Of a stretch of 64,000 nucleotides of DNA, positions 15,311-23,860 are shown one piece after another. The notes under the pieces were generated by a model, which made no database searches, was not told where the DNA came from, and saw only the letters and a list, made by a program, of their open reading frames with translations. The first letter of the stretch is position 1. Each line of letters begins with the position of its first letter. The stretch is from Prauserella endophytica (GTDB taxonomy: Bacteria; Actinomycetota; Actinomycetes; Mycobacteriales; Pseudonocardiaceae), in assembly GCF_005146945.1 (NCBI RefSeq), contig NZ_SWMS01000002.1, positions 434,001 to 498,000 on the forward strand. Direction: 5' to 3'. The position numbers and the translations under genes are program-made.

Positions 15311-18300
15311 ATGCAGTTCGGTGTCCTCGGGCCGCTCGATGTCGTGGGTGACGGGCATCGGGTTCAGCTGGGCGGGCCCAAGCAACGAGAACTGCTGGCG
15401 ATGCTGCTGCTGCACGCGAACCGGGTGGTGCCCGCGGGCCGGCTCGTCGAAGCGCTCTGGGGCACGGAAGCGCCGGCGCGCGCCGACGTGACCCTGCGCA
15501 GCCACGTGCTGCACCTGCGCCAGCGGCTCGCCGCGTCCGGCGGCACCGACGTGCTGCTCACCCGTCGGCCCGGCTACGAGCTGCGGGCCGATCCCGCCGA
15601 CGTGGACGCCCACCGGTTCGAGCTGCTCGCCCGGCGCGGACAGCACGCCCTCGACGACGGTGACCCCGAGCGGGCCGCCGACCTGCTTCGCGAGGCCCTC
15701 GCGCTGTGGCGGGGACCCGTGCTCGACGATCTCGGCCAGCCCGCGTTCGCCCAGGCCGCGACCGCCCGGCTCGAGGAGCTCCGCCTGGTCGCGATCGAGA
15801 ACCGGATCGCGGCGGACCTGGCCCTGCACCGGCACCACGAGGTGATCGCGGAGCTCGAGCGCCTCGTGGCCGCTCACCCGTTCCGGGAAGGCTTCGTCGG
15901 CCAGCTGATGCTCGCGCTGTACCGCTCGGGCAGACAGGTCGACGCCCTGGACACCCACGCGTCGGCGCGCAAGCGGCTCAGCACCGAACTCGGTTTGGAC
16001 CCCGGCCCCGCGCTGGCGGAGCTGGAGACTGCGATCCTGCGGCACGACCCGGCGCTGTCCCTTCCCGCACGGAGGCCACCCGGCCACGACCGCGAGGTGC
16101 TGCCGCCCGCCGACGCGTTGTTCGCGGTGGTCCGCCGGGTGCCGATCGTCGGCCGTCCCGCCGAGCTGCACCGCCTCCGCGCGCACTGGGCCGAGGTGCG
16201 GAAGGGCGCCCGGCGGGTCGTGTTCGTCTCGGGCGAGGCCGGGGTGGGCAAGACCCGGCTCGTCGCCGAGTTCGCGCACGGACTCGGCGACGACGCCGCG
16301 TTACTCGTCGGCCGTTGCGATCCGGCATCGCCGGTGCCGTACGGTCCGGTCGCGGGCGCGCTGCGCGCGAGCGCCGCGGTCGGTCGCGTCGTCGCCGGTG
16401 CGCCGGACGGGTTCCGCGACCGGCTCTCGCCGCTGCTGGACGGCTCGGCCGGTCCGCGCGAAGCACCGGCCGACGACGCCGCGGACGAGCGGCTCGCGTT
16501 GTTCGACACCGTGGTGTGGCTGCTGGATCGCCTCGCGGCCGAGCTGCCGGTTGTGCTCACCGTGGAGGAGGGCGAGCACATCGACCGCGCCAGCTCCCTG
16601 CTCATCCGGCACCTCGTCGGCCACCTCCCGAGGCGGATGCTGGTCGTCGTCTGTTTCCGCGACCCGCCGGGCGGCAGGCATCCGCCGTTGCTCGAACTGC
16701 TCGGCGATCTGGAGGGCTTCGCCGACCGGCTCGCGCTGCACCCGCTCACCGAGGACGACTTTGGCCCGCTCGTCACCGGGCTGACCGGGGCAGGAGCGCC
16801 GCGGGACTTCGTCAGAGCGTTGTGGCGCCACACCGGCGGGAACCCGTTCTACGCGACCGAGGTGGTCCGCGACCTTTCGGCCCGCGCAGCGCTGACGGCC
16901 GACGGCCACTGGGCGGTGCCCGCCGGCGTGCGGGACGTGCTGCGGCACCGGATGCACGCGCTGCCGGAACCCGTGCGGCAGGTGGTCCGCGTCGCCGCGG
17001 TGCTCGGCCGCGAGGTGGAGTTCGACGTGCTCGCCCGGCTGGTGGACGTCGACGAGGACTCGCTCATCGACGCGCTCGACCTCCTGGTCGGTGCGGGGCT
17101 GCTGGTCGAGGCGGGCAGCTCCTGGAAGGCGAGCTACGCGTTCCCGCACGACCTCATGCGCGACGCCGTCCACGCCGACCTGGCCGTGCCGCGGCGGCAG
17201 CGGATCCACGTGCGGGCCGCGAGGGCGCTGCTGGCCCGCCGACCCGGCCGCGCGCAGGACGTCATCGCCGCCGCCGCGCACCTGCGGCGAGCGGGGGCGG
17301 CGGCCGAACCGGTGGAGGCCGCCGACGTGGCGCTGCGGGCTTCCGACGAGGCGGCCCGGCTCTACGCCTGGGACGAAGCGGTCGGCCACGCCGAGACGGC
17401 CGTCGCGATCCTCGGCGACGGGGGCGCGCCCGCGGACCGGCTCGCTGACGCCAGGGTGCGGGCGGCGATGCTGCGGCTGAAGTCCAGCATCGGTTACCCG
17501 CTCGCGGTGCGGCACCTCGAAGCCGCGCTCGAGTCGTACCGCGCGGCCGGCGACGACGCCGCGGTCGCGTCCGTCCACAGCAGACTCGGCGCGGCGCTGT
17601 GCGCCCACCACTCCGTGCTCGACATCCCCAGGGCCATCGAGCATTTCGCCGCCGCGGAGGCGGCGCACGGGGAGGGCAGGGCGGCGTTCCACCTGCAGCG
17701 CGGCCTCGCCCTCGCGGCCATGTACGGACTGCGGACCGAGCTGCTCGGCACGTCCTCGCGCCGGGCTGGCGAGCTCGCGGCCCGCCTGGGTGGTCGCGAA
17801 CTTACCGTGCCCGCGTGGTGGGGACAGGCGTGGTTCCGGCTCAACCGCGGGGAACTGTCGGCGGCCGCGGCGACGCTGTCCGGGATGTGGACGACGGCCC
17901 GCGACTGCGGTGACGCCTACCTCGGGTGGATGACCGTGAACGCGGCGGCCCTGCACGCGACCGAGTACCTGCTCGATCCGGTGGCGGGACGCGACTGGTG
18001 CCGGCGGGGCCTCGCGCAGTCCCGGCTCGACACCTTCGCGCACCCGCACCAGTCCGTGCTCGACCAGCTGACGCTGGCACTCGCCCGCGCGGGGGAACTG
18101 GCCGCTGCCCGTGACACGGCGAGCAGGCTCTCCGCCGACGCCGTCAGCCTGCGGCTGCTGCTGATCCTCGACGGTGAGTGGGAACACGCCGAGGCCGCGC
18201 TGGCCAAGGCGCTCGCCGCCGACGAGGCCGCCGGTGACCTGAACGACGCCGCCGTGCACGCGCGCTGGCTGGCCGGCGCCCGGTTGCTGCTCGGCGCCGA

Positions 18301-18754
18301 GGCCGGGGCGGTGGCCGCCCTGGAACGGGCACTCGCACTGGGTGTCGAGGGGCCACAGGTGCCCACCGAGCTCAGCGCTCGGGCCGAGCTGGCCCGCATT
18401 CACGTGGTGAGCGACATCGAGAACGCCGAGCGGCACCTCGCCCGCTGCGATGAGATCCTCGGCGGGGGCGAGGACTGGCGTGGCCTCGCGGGCGTCGTCG
18501 AGCTGGCGAGGGGAGCCGTCGCCGGCGCACGTGGACAGTCGCGGGAATCGGACGCCGCCTACGAGCGCGCGGTGCGGATCTTCGCGACTCACCGCCTCCC
18601 GTGGCATCGCGCGGCCGCCCTGCACGCGTGGGCCTGCCTGCTACTGGCCAGCGGACGTCCCGCCGAGGCCGAGGGCAGGCACCGCGAGACTTCGGCGCTG
18701 TACGACGAGCTCGGCGCCGTGCCGCGCTGGCGCAGACCGCCGGCCCCGCCATGA
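15311..18754 (+). CDS. Large SARP/AfsR-type transcriptional regulator (BTAD-ATPase-TPR)
   Basis: 1147 residues. Residues about 1-90 are an OmpR-type winged helix (MQFGVLGPLDVVGDGHRVQL; LRSHVLHLRQRL), 95-245 the bacterial transcriptional activator domain (ALALWRGPVLDDL, LDPGPALAELETAIL), then an AAA/NACHT-like ATPase with Walker A GEAGVGKT near 306-313 and a weak Walker B (VVLTVEEGEHID), and a long helical TPR-rich C-terminus. The Walker B lacks the usual double acidic LLVLDD form. Regulators of this build activate secondary-metabolite genes. It overlaps a possible early start of the downstream MFS gene, whose upstream region carries three SARP-like repeats. Confidence 0.88.
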   Translation: MQFGVLGPLDVVGDGHRVQLGGPKQRELLAMLLLHANRVVPAGRLVEALWGTEAPARADVTLRSHVLHLRQRLAASGGTDVLLTRRPGYELRADPADVDAHRFELLARRGQHALDDGDPERAADLLREALALWRGPVLDDLGQPAFAQAATARLEELRLVAIENRIAADLALHRHHEVIAELERLVAAHPFREGFVGQLMLALYRSGRQVDALDTHASARKRLSTELGLDPGPALAELETAILRHDPALSLPARRPPGHDREVLPPADALFAVVRRVPIVGRPAELHRLRAHWAEVRKGARRVVFVSGEAGVGKTRLVAEFAHGLGDDAALLVGRCDPASPVPYGPVAGALRASAAVGRVVAGAPDGFRDRLSPLLDGSAGPREAPADDAADERLALFDTVVWLLDRLAAELPVVLTVEEGEHIDRASSLLIRHLVGHLPRRMLVVVCFRDPPGGRHPPLLELLGDLEGFADRLALHPLTEDDFGPLVTGLTGAGAPRDFVRALWRHTGGNPFYATEVVRDLSARAALTADGHWAVPAGVRDVLRHRMHALPEPVRQVVRVAAVLGREVEFDVLARLVDVDEDSLIDALDLLVGAGLLVEAGSSWKASYAFPHDLMRDAVHADLAVPRRQRIHVRAARALLARRPGRAQDVIAAAAHLRRAGAAAEPVEAADVALRASDEAARLYAWDEAVGHAETAVAILGDGGAPADRLADARVRAAMLRLKSSIGYPLAVRHLEAALESYRAAGDDAAVASVHSRLGAALCAHHSVLDIPRAIEHFAAAEAAHGEGRAAFHLQRGLALAAMYGLRTELLGTSSRRAGELAARLGGRELTVPAWWGQAWFRLNRGELSAAAATLSGMWTTARDCGDAYLGWMTVNAAALHATEYLLDPVAGRDWCRRGLAQSRLDTFAHPHQSVLDQLTLALARAGELAAARDTASRLSADAVSLRLLLILDGEWEHAEAALAKALAADEAAGDLNDAAVHARWLAGARLLLGAEAGAVAALERALALGVEGPQVPTELSARAELARIHVVSDIENAERHLARCDEILGGGEDWRGLAGVVELARGAVAGARGQSRESDAAYERAVRIFATHRLPWHRAAALHAWACLLLASGRPAEAEGRHRETSALYDELGAVPRWRRPPAPP

Positions 18755-18774
18755 CCGGCAGGCAAGGCGTGGCC

Positions 18775-18802
18775 TTCCACGCTCGTTCCACGTCGCTTCC
18801 AC
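18775..18802 (+). promoter_or_regulatory. Triple TTCCAC direct repeat, candidate SARP binding site
   Basis: TTCCAC occurs at 18775-18780, 18786-18791 and 18797-18802, exactly 11 bp apart. Direct hexamer/heptamer repeats at one helical turn are the known binding architecture of SARP-family activators. The site lies between the SARP gene and the MFS gene, so the regulator probably switches on the MFS-oxidoreductase-methyltransferase operon from here. Confidence 0.65.
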
Positions 18803-18858
18803 CGTGCCGCTGGACCGTGGGTTCGACAACCACGGACACCACGGAAAGCGAGACCATC

Positions 18859-20064
18859 ATGAACGAGCGCGGGACCACGACCCGCTCGGCGCGCGCGGCG
18901 ATCGCCGCGGCGAGCGCGACGTTGTTCGCGTGCCTGCTGGCGGCCCAGTCGGGGCTGCTGGCGCTGACGCCCGTACTGGCCAGTGTCGCGGCCGACTTCG
19001 ACGTCTCTCCCGCGACCGCGGGACAGCTGCGCGCCGTCTCCGGCCTTGCGGCGGTCGTCGCCGCGGCCGGTCTCGTCGTCGCGGCGCGCCACCGCGACCT
19101 GCGGCGGCTGCTCACCACCGGCCTCTCGGCGATCACCGTCGGTGCGGTCGCCAGCGCGGGAGCACCGTCCTTCTGGGTGCTGGCGGGCGCCCAGGCGGTG
19201 CTGGGCGGCGGGATCGCCCTGGTGCTGGCGGCAGGCCTGGCCGCGGCCGCGAGCTGGGTGCCGCCCGAGCGGCGCGCCACGGCCCTGTCGTGGGCACTCG
19301 TCGGGCAGCCTTCCGCCTGGATCGTCGGAATGCCGGTGGTGGGCGCACTGGGTACGCACAGCTGGCGGCTCGTCTGGGTCCTGCCCTTCGCGGCGAGCGT
19401 CGTCGCGCTCGTAGCCGTGGCACTGCGCCGGCGAAGTGCGCCCGAACCCGGGCACCTTTCCGCACGCACGCTGCTGCGGCGTCCCGGAACGGCCCGCTGG
19501 GCGGTCGGCGAGTTCCTGGCCTACGCGGGCTGGGCAGGTGTGCTCGTCTACTCCGGCAGCCTCCTCACCGAGGCGCACGGCGCGTCGGTATCGGCCGCCG
19601 GCACGGCTCTCGGGATCGGCGCCGTGGGGTTCGTGCTCGGGATCTTCACGGGCCGCCGCTGGGTGACCGGTTCGGCACGACGGCTCCTGCTCGTCACCGG
19701 GCCCGTGCTGGCGGTGGCGACGTTGCTGCTGGGCGCCTTCCGCCCGTCCTTCCTCTTCTCGGTGGGGCTGTTCGCGCTGATCGCGTTCTTCGCGGGGGCC
19801 CGCATGATCGCGGGCAGCGCGCTCGGCCTCGACCTCGACGGGGTCGGCCCGCTGCAGGCGATGAGCCTGCGCGCCGCGGCCATGCAGTCCGGCTACCTGG
19901 GCGGCTCCGTGCTCGGCGGGATCGGGCTCAGCGTGGCCGGCTGGCCGGGCCTTGGCGCCGTACTCGCCACCTCGTTGCTGCTCACCGTGCCCGCCGCCGT
20001 GGTCACGTTCCCGGCCGCTCGCGGCAGGTGCGCTCCGGCCTTCGCGGAGGGGAGCGCGCGATGA
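18859..20064 (+). CDS. MFS transporter of the SARP-linked operon
   Basis: 401 residues from ATG (MNERGTTTRSARAAIAAASA) with about twelve hydrophobic segments (first ATLFACLLAAQSGLLALTPV; later FLAYAGWAGVLVYSGSL). The 12-helix drug/metabolite efflux branch fits best. An in-frame ATG at 18751 overlaps the regulator stop (ATGA), but its 36-residue extension is polar and lies over the SARP repeats, so the later start is preferred. The stop overlaps the next start by four bases. Likely role: export of the operon product or resistance. Confidence 0.83.
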   Translation: MNERGTTTRSARAAIAAASATLFACLLAAQSGLLALTPVLASVAADFDVSPATAGQLRAVSGLAAVVAAAGLVVAARHRDLRRLLTTGLSAITVGAVASAGAPSFWVLAGAQAVLGGGIALVLAAGLAAAASWVPPERRATALSWALVGQPSAWIVGMPVVGALGTHSWRLVWVLPFAASVVALVAVALRRRSAPEPGHLSARTLLRRPGTARWAVGEFLAYAGWAGVLVYSGSLLTEAHGASVSAAGTALGIGAVGFVLGIFTGRRWVTGSARRLLLVTGPVLAVATLLLGAFRPSFLFSVGLFALIAFFAGARMIAGSALGLDLDGVGPLQAMSLRAAAMQSGYLGGSVLGGIGLSVAGWPGLGAVLATSLLLTVPAAVVTFPAARGRCAPAFAEGSAR

Positions 20065-21977
20065 ACGACCGTTACGACGCGATCGTGGTGGGTGCGCGGG
20101 TCGCCGGGTCGACGCTCGCGACGCTGCTCGCCAGGGCCGGCTGGCGGGTGCTGCTGCTCGACCGTGACCGGTTCCCGAGCGACACCGTTTCGACGCACAT
20201 GATGTTCCCCGACACGCTCCACCGGTTCGACGAACTCGGCCTCCTGGCCCGGCTCCGGGCCGCACACGACGTTCCGCTGGTCCGCTTCGGCTGGCGCGTG
20301 CTCGGTCATCAGGTCGCGGGCGACTTCACCCCCGTCGGCGGCCACGACCGGGGCGCGTCCGTGCGCCGGATCGTCCTCGACGCCGCGCTGACCGGGCTGG
20401 CCGAGGACGCCGGGGCCGAACTGCGGACCGGGCACGCCGTCACCGGACTGCTGGGCGCCGATCCCGTCGAGGGCGTCGTCCTCGACTCGGGGGAGCGGAT
20501 CCGGTCGCGCTGGGTCTTCGGCGCCGACGGGCGTGTGTCGACCGTCGCGAGGCGGCTGGGGCTGCCCGCATCGCGCGAGCGGCGCGGCGAGATGGCCTTC
20601 CTGCTGGCCTACTGGCGAGGCCTGCCCGCCTCCGAATGGTGCCACCTCGACATCCACGAGCGGGCGGCGCTGATGTCGGTGCCGTGCGAGGACGGCATCC
20701 ACCTGCTGTCCCTGGCCGGTCCTCCCGGCCTGACCCGCGGCACGGCCGAGCGGCGGGAGAGCGCCTACCGGGACGGGCTGCGGCAGTTCCCCGCCGTGCT
20801 CAACCCGCGTCTGCTGGACCGGGCCCGGCGCGTGTCACCGCTCGTGGTGGTGCCCGAGACGATGATGCGCGGACACTACCGGCAGGCTGCCGGCCCCGGG
20901 TGGGCGCTGCTCGGCGACGCCGGTCACTTCAAGCACCCGACCACCGCGCAGGGCATCGGCGACGCGGTGCAGCAGGCGTTCCACATCGCCGGACAGCTGA
21001 CCGGCGGAGGTGACCTCGCCGGGTACGAGCGGTGGCGCGACGAGCGCGCGGGGGAGCACTACGACTTCTCCTTCGACCTCGCCCGCTTCGGCTCGCCACG
21101 GGCCGCGGCGCACTACTCGGGCCTCGCCGCCGATCCCGCGGCCGGCCGGGACTTCCTGGACACGTTCACCAAGCGGCGGCGCCCGTCCGAGGTCTACACG
21201 CCCGAGCGGCTCGCCCGCTGGAAGGCCGCCTGGGCCTACGAGGACGGCCAACACCGCGTGCGCACACTCGTCGAGAGCGCCGAACCACGGGTGCTCGCGA
21301 AGCAGGTCCCGGCCTGTCCTGAGTGGACGGTGCGCGACCTGCTGGCCCACCTGACGGGTGTGGTGGAGGACAGCGAGCGGGGCGCGTACTTCCCCGCCGC
21401 CGCCGACGCGTGGCAGGACCCCGCGATCGCGGAGGAGCGGGAACGCTGGACCGAGAGCCACGTCCAGCGGCGAGCCGGTCAGGACGTCGCCTCTCTGCTC
21501 GGTGACTTCGACGAGGCGACCCGCCGGTTCCTCACCGGTCTGCGACGGGGGAGCGGGCCCGTCGCCAGTGGACCCGCGTGGTTGCTCACCGCGCCGGTCG
21601 CCGACCTCGCGGTGCACCTCGACGACCTGTGCGAGGCGCTCGGCGAGCCCGTGGACGAGGGCGCGGCGGTGTCGAGGCTCGGCTTCGCCGTGTACCGCGG
21701 CTGGCTGCGCGCCCGGATCACGCGCCTCGGACTGCCGGCGTTGCGGCTCTCCGACGGCGTCGAGCACTGGGTGCTCGGCGACGGCGAACCGGCCGCGGGC
21801 GTGACCGCGCCGCGGCACGAGTTGTTCCGTGCGATCAGCGGCAGACGCTCCGCCGCGCGGATCAGGGGCCTCGGGTGGACCGGAGACCCCGAGCCGTACC
21901 TGCCGGTCCTCGCGCCCTACCCGATGCCAGTCGACGAACGTCCGGCCACACCGGTGGCCGGCTTGATGAAGGGATAA
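20061..21977 (+). CDS. FAD-dependent oxidoreductase fused to a maleylpyruvate-isomerase-like domain
   Basis: 638 residues. Residues 1 to about 390 are a group A flavoprotein: Rossmann motif IVVGARVAGSTLATLLARAG, DG motif WVFGADGRVSTVARRLG near 150-165, and GDAGHFKHPTTAQGIGDAV near 284 (the GDAAH segment). From about 399 a second domain begins (AEPRVLAKQVPACPEWTVRD, then LLAHLTGVV), the N-terminal pattern of mycothiol-dependent maleylpyruvate isomerase/DinB-like proteins with the metal-type His. The frame runs uninterrupted through the joint. Oxidation followed by a thiol- or metal-dependent step on one polypeptide is inferred. It sits between an efflux and a methyltransferase gene. Confidence 0.83.
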   Translation: MNDRYDAIVVGARVAGSTLATLLARAGWRVLLLDRDRFPSDTVSTHMMFPDTLHRFDELGLLARLRAAHDVPLVRFGWRVLGHQVAGDFTPVGGHDRGASVRRIVLDAALTGLAEDAGAELRTGHAVTGLLGADPVEGVVLDSGERIRSRWVFGADGRVSTVARRLGLPASRERRGEMAFLLAYWRGLPASEWCHLDIHERAALMSVPCEDGIHLLSLAGPPGLTRGTAERRESAYRDGLRQFPAVLNPRLLDRARRVSPLVVVPETMMRGHYRQAAGPGWALLGDAGHFKHPTTAQGIGDAVQQAFHIAGQLTGGGDLAGYERWRDERAGEHYDFSFDLARFGSPRAAAHYSGLAADPAAGRDFLDTFTKRRRPSEVYTPERLARWKAAWAYEDGQHRVRTLVESAEPRVLAKQVPACPEWTVRDLLAHLTGVVEDSERGAYFPAAADAWQDPAIAEERERWTESHVQRRAGQDVASLLGDFDEATRRFLTGLRRGSGPVASGPAWLLTAPVADLAVHLDDLCEALGEPVDEGAAVSRLGFAVYRGWLRARITRLGLPALRLSDGVEHWVLGDGEPAAGVTAPRHELFRAISGRRSAARIRGLGWTGDPEPYLPVLAPYPMPVDERPATPVAGLMKG

Positions 21978-21983
21978 CCGGAA

Positions 21984-22796
21984 ATGACCACCACGACCCC
22001 GTTCGCGGACATCAAGACCAAACAGCAGAAGATCTGGAGCAGCGGCGACTACGGCAAGATCGCCTGGCTGACCGTGCCACTGGCCGAGACGCTGTGCGCG
22101 GTCGTCGACCCGAGGCCCGGTGCGAAGGTGCTGGACGTCGCCACCGGAACCGGCCACGTCGCGATCACCGCGGCCCGCCGCTTCTGCGACGTCACCGGCA
22201 TCGACTACGTACCGGCGCTGGTCGCTGCCGCGCAGCGCCGCGCGCAGGCGGAGGATCTCGAGATCGACTTCCGGGAGGCGGACGCCGAGGACCTCCCGTT
22301 CGCGGAGAACTCGTTCGACTACGTGCTCTCCGCGATCGGCGTGATGTTCACCGCCGACCACCAGAAGGCGGCCGACGAGCTCGTGCGGGTGTGCAGGCCG
22401 GGCGGGCGGATCGGGCTCGCCAACTGGACACCCACCGGCTTCGTCGGCGAGCTGCTCAAGACGGTGACGCGTCACGTGCCACCGCCACCCGGTGCCCTGC
22501 CGCCCACCCGCTGGGGCACCGAGGAGGCGGTGACGGAGCTGCTGGGCGGCCGGGTCACCGACCTGACCTTCACCACTGCCAGCGCGCGGCAGCGGTTCCC
22601 CAGCGCCGACTTCTTCGCGGACTTCTTCCTCACCCACTACGGCCCGACGTACGCGGCGGCGCAACGCCTCGACGAGCAGGGCCGGGCCACGTTCCGCGCG
22701 GACCTCGTCGACCTCGGCAACCGTGCCAACGTCGCCTCCGACGGCACGGTGGCCGCCGACTGGGAGTACCGCGTCGCGGTCGCGGCCAAGCGGTGA
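21984..22796 (+). CDS. SAM-dependent class I methyltransferase
   Basis: 270 residues. Motif I is VLDVATGTGHVAITAARR, motif II acidic residue in VTGIDYVP, then ADAEDLPFAENSFDYVLS and RVCRPGGRIGLANW (motifs post I to III), as in UbiE/COQ5-like enzymes. The start lies 6 bp after the oxidoreductase gene. It probably methylates the operon's small-molecule product after oxidation. A hairpin repeat follows the stop codon. Confidence 0.87.
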   Translation: MTTTTPFADIKTKQQKIWSSGDYGKIAWLTVPLAETLCAVVDPRPGAKVLDVATGTGHVAITAARRFCDVTGIDYVPALVAAAQRRAQAEDLEIDFREADAEDLPFAENSFDYVLSAIGVMFTADHQKAADELVRVCRPGGRIGLANWTPTGFVGELLKTVTRHVPPPPGALPPTRWGTEEAVTELLGGRVTDLTFTTASARQRFPSADFFADFFLTHYGPTYAAAQRLDEQGRATFRADLVDLGNRANVASDGTVAADWEYRVAVAAKR

Positions 22797-22812
22797 GCGG
22801 TACCAGCCCAGC

Positions 22813-22925
22813 ACCGCGGTGAAGGCCACCTCGCCCGCGCCCGCGCGTCTCCCTCCAACGCCCAAGGGGAGGCGCTGCGCGCCGCCGTGCCTGTTCAACG
22901 CAGTGGAGGTGGCCTTCACCGCGGT
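22813..22925. repeat. Dispersed hairpin repeat, copy 1 (variant arms, long loop)
   Basis: ACCGCGGTGAAGGCCACC (22813-22830) and its perfect complement (22908-22925) enclose 77 bases. Part of the loop (TGTTCAACGCAGTGGAGGTGG) matches the loops of the two copies at 27778 and 51563. The arm differs from those copies by changes on both sides that keep pairing. It lies between the methyltransferase and PPOX genes and may act as terminator. Confidence 0.7.
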
Positions 22926-23010
22926 CGGACTCGCCGCGCTCGTCGCACGCTTGACCTCGACATTGGTGGAACTTCTAGGGTCGTGCGTACCGGACGAAAA
23001 GGAGGAACCG

Positions 23011-23436
23011 ATGCTTCCTGGTCTTGACGAGCCGACGAGTGAGCGCGCGGAGCGGCGGCTGCGCGAGGAGCGCGAAATCTGGATCACGACCGTGCGCTCG
23101 GACGGGCAGCCCCAGGCGTCACCGGTCGGCTTCCTGTGGGACGGCGCCGAGTTCCTGGTGCTGAGCCAGCCCGGCACCCCGAAGGTCGGCAACCTGGCCG
23201 GCAATCCGAAGGTCGCCATGCACCTCGACCTCGACCGGGACAGCGAGGACGGCAGCGTCCTGACACTCGAGGGCGTCGCCACACTCGACGGCGAGCCGCT
23301 CAGCGCGGACGAGGCGGCCCTCTACGTCGACAGGTACCAGGACGTGATCCGGGCGGCGCAGCTGACTGAGCAGGAGCTGTTCGCCGAGTTCTCGTCGGTG
23401 ATCCGGGTGCGGCCCACCCGCGTGCGGTTCCACTGA
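23011..23436 (+). CDS. Pyridoxamine-5'-phosphate-oxidase-like F420/FMN-binding enzyme
   Basis: 141 residues from ATG with a strong AAGGAGG site. The split-barrel pattern is clear: IWITTVRSDGQPQASPVGFL, FLVLSQPGTPKVGNLAGNPK, VAMHLDLDRD and VIRVRPTRVRFH at the end. The length and motifs fit the PPOX class F420-dependent family (TIGR03667-like) of actinobacteria, which reduce small molecules with F420H2, though FMN binding is also possible. It stands alone between the hairpin repeat and the nrd control region. Confidence 0.83.
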   Translation: MLPGLDEPTSERAERRLREEREIWITTVRSDGQPQASPVGFLWDGAEFLVLSQPGTPKVGNLAGNPKVAMHLDLDRDSEDGSVLTLEGVATLDGEPLSADEAALYVDRYQDVIRAAQLTEQELFAEFSSVIRVRPTRVRFH

Positions 23437-23451
23437 TCAACTTCCAACACG

Positions 23452-23498
23452 CCACATTTTCTAGGGTCCCTGATCTCGCAAACCACAAGATGTAGTGT
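23452..23498 (+). promoter_or_regulatory. Dual NrdR box upstream of nrdAB
   Basis: Two 16-bp sites, CCACATTTTCTAGGGT (23452-23467) and CCACAAGATGTAGTGT (23483-23498), begin exactly 31 bp apart, three helical turns. The second read on the other strand is ACACTACATCTTGTGG, close to the NrdR consensus ACACWATATATWGTGT. Tandem boxes with this spacing are the usual NrdR architecture at ribonucleotide reductase promoters. Confidence 0.7.
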
Positions 23499-23504
23499 TG
23501 CTCC

Positions 23505-23720
23505 CGCTGGTGGTTCACCTCGTTCGCGCGGGGTGAGGCAAGAGGGAACCCGGTGCGAGTCCGGGACTGCCCCGCAGCGGTGAGCGGGAACGAACGCCGT
23601 CACCGTGCCGTCGACGGACGGCGCGGTAGCGCACTGGGCCGACGGGCCTGGGAAGCGACGGCCAGTAGGCCCGGCGCGGTCGCGAGATCGTGCCCGCCCG
23701 CGAGTCCGAAGACCTGCCAC
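23505..23720 (+). ncRNA. Cobalamin (B12) riboswitch
   Basis: The conserved core is readable: GAGGGAACCCGGTGCGAGTC followed by CGGGACTGCCCCGC, then AGCGGTGAGCGGGAACGAA, and at the 3' end GCGAGTCCGAAGACCTGCC, the class-specific B12-box side. A small hairpin (ACGCGCACCG/CGGTGCGCGT, 23725-23745) follows and may be the expression platform. It lies 140 bases before nrdA. High cobalamin should switch off nrdAB, favouring a B12-dependent class II reductase elsewhere in the genome, as known in Streptomyces. Confidence 0.92.
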
Positions 23721-23860
23721 CGGTACGCGCACCGCCGGTGCGCGTGTCCGGGGGCCCCGAGGGAGGGCTCGCACGGGTCGGCACCGTCGCCGCATCACTG
23801 TGCTCTCGTCGCGCCTCGCGCGCCCCCGGCATCGGCTGTCGAGCTCGCGAGGAGAGAGCT

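Noticed and set aside
16301-18625. 774-codon minus-strand open frame
   Set aside because: It is the antisense shadow of the SARP gene; high GC keeps the frame open, there are no family motifs and codon third positions match the plus-strand gene.
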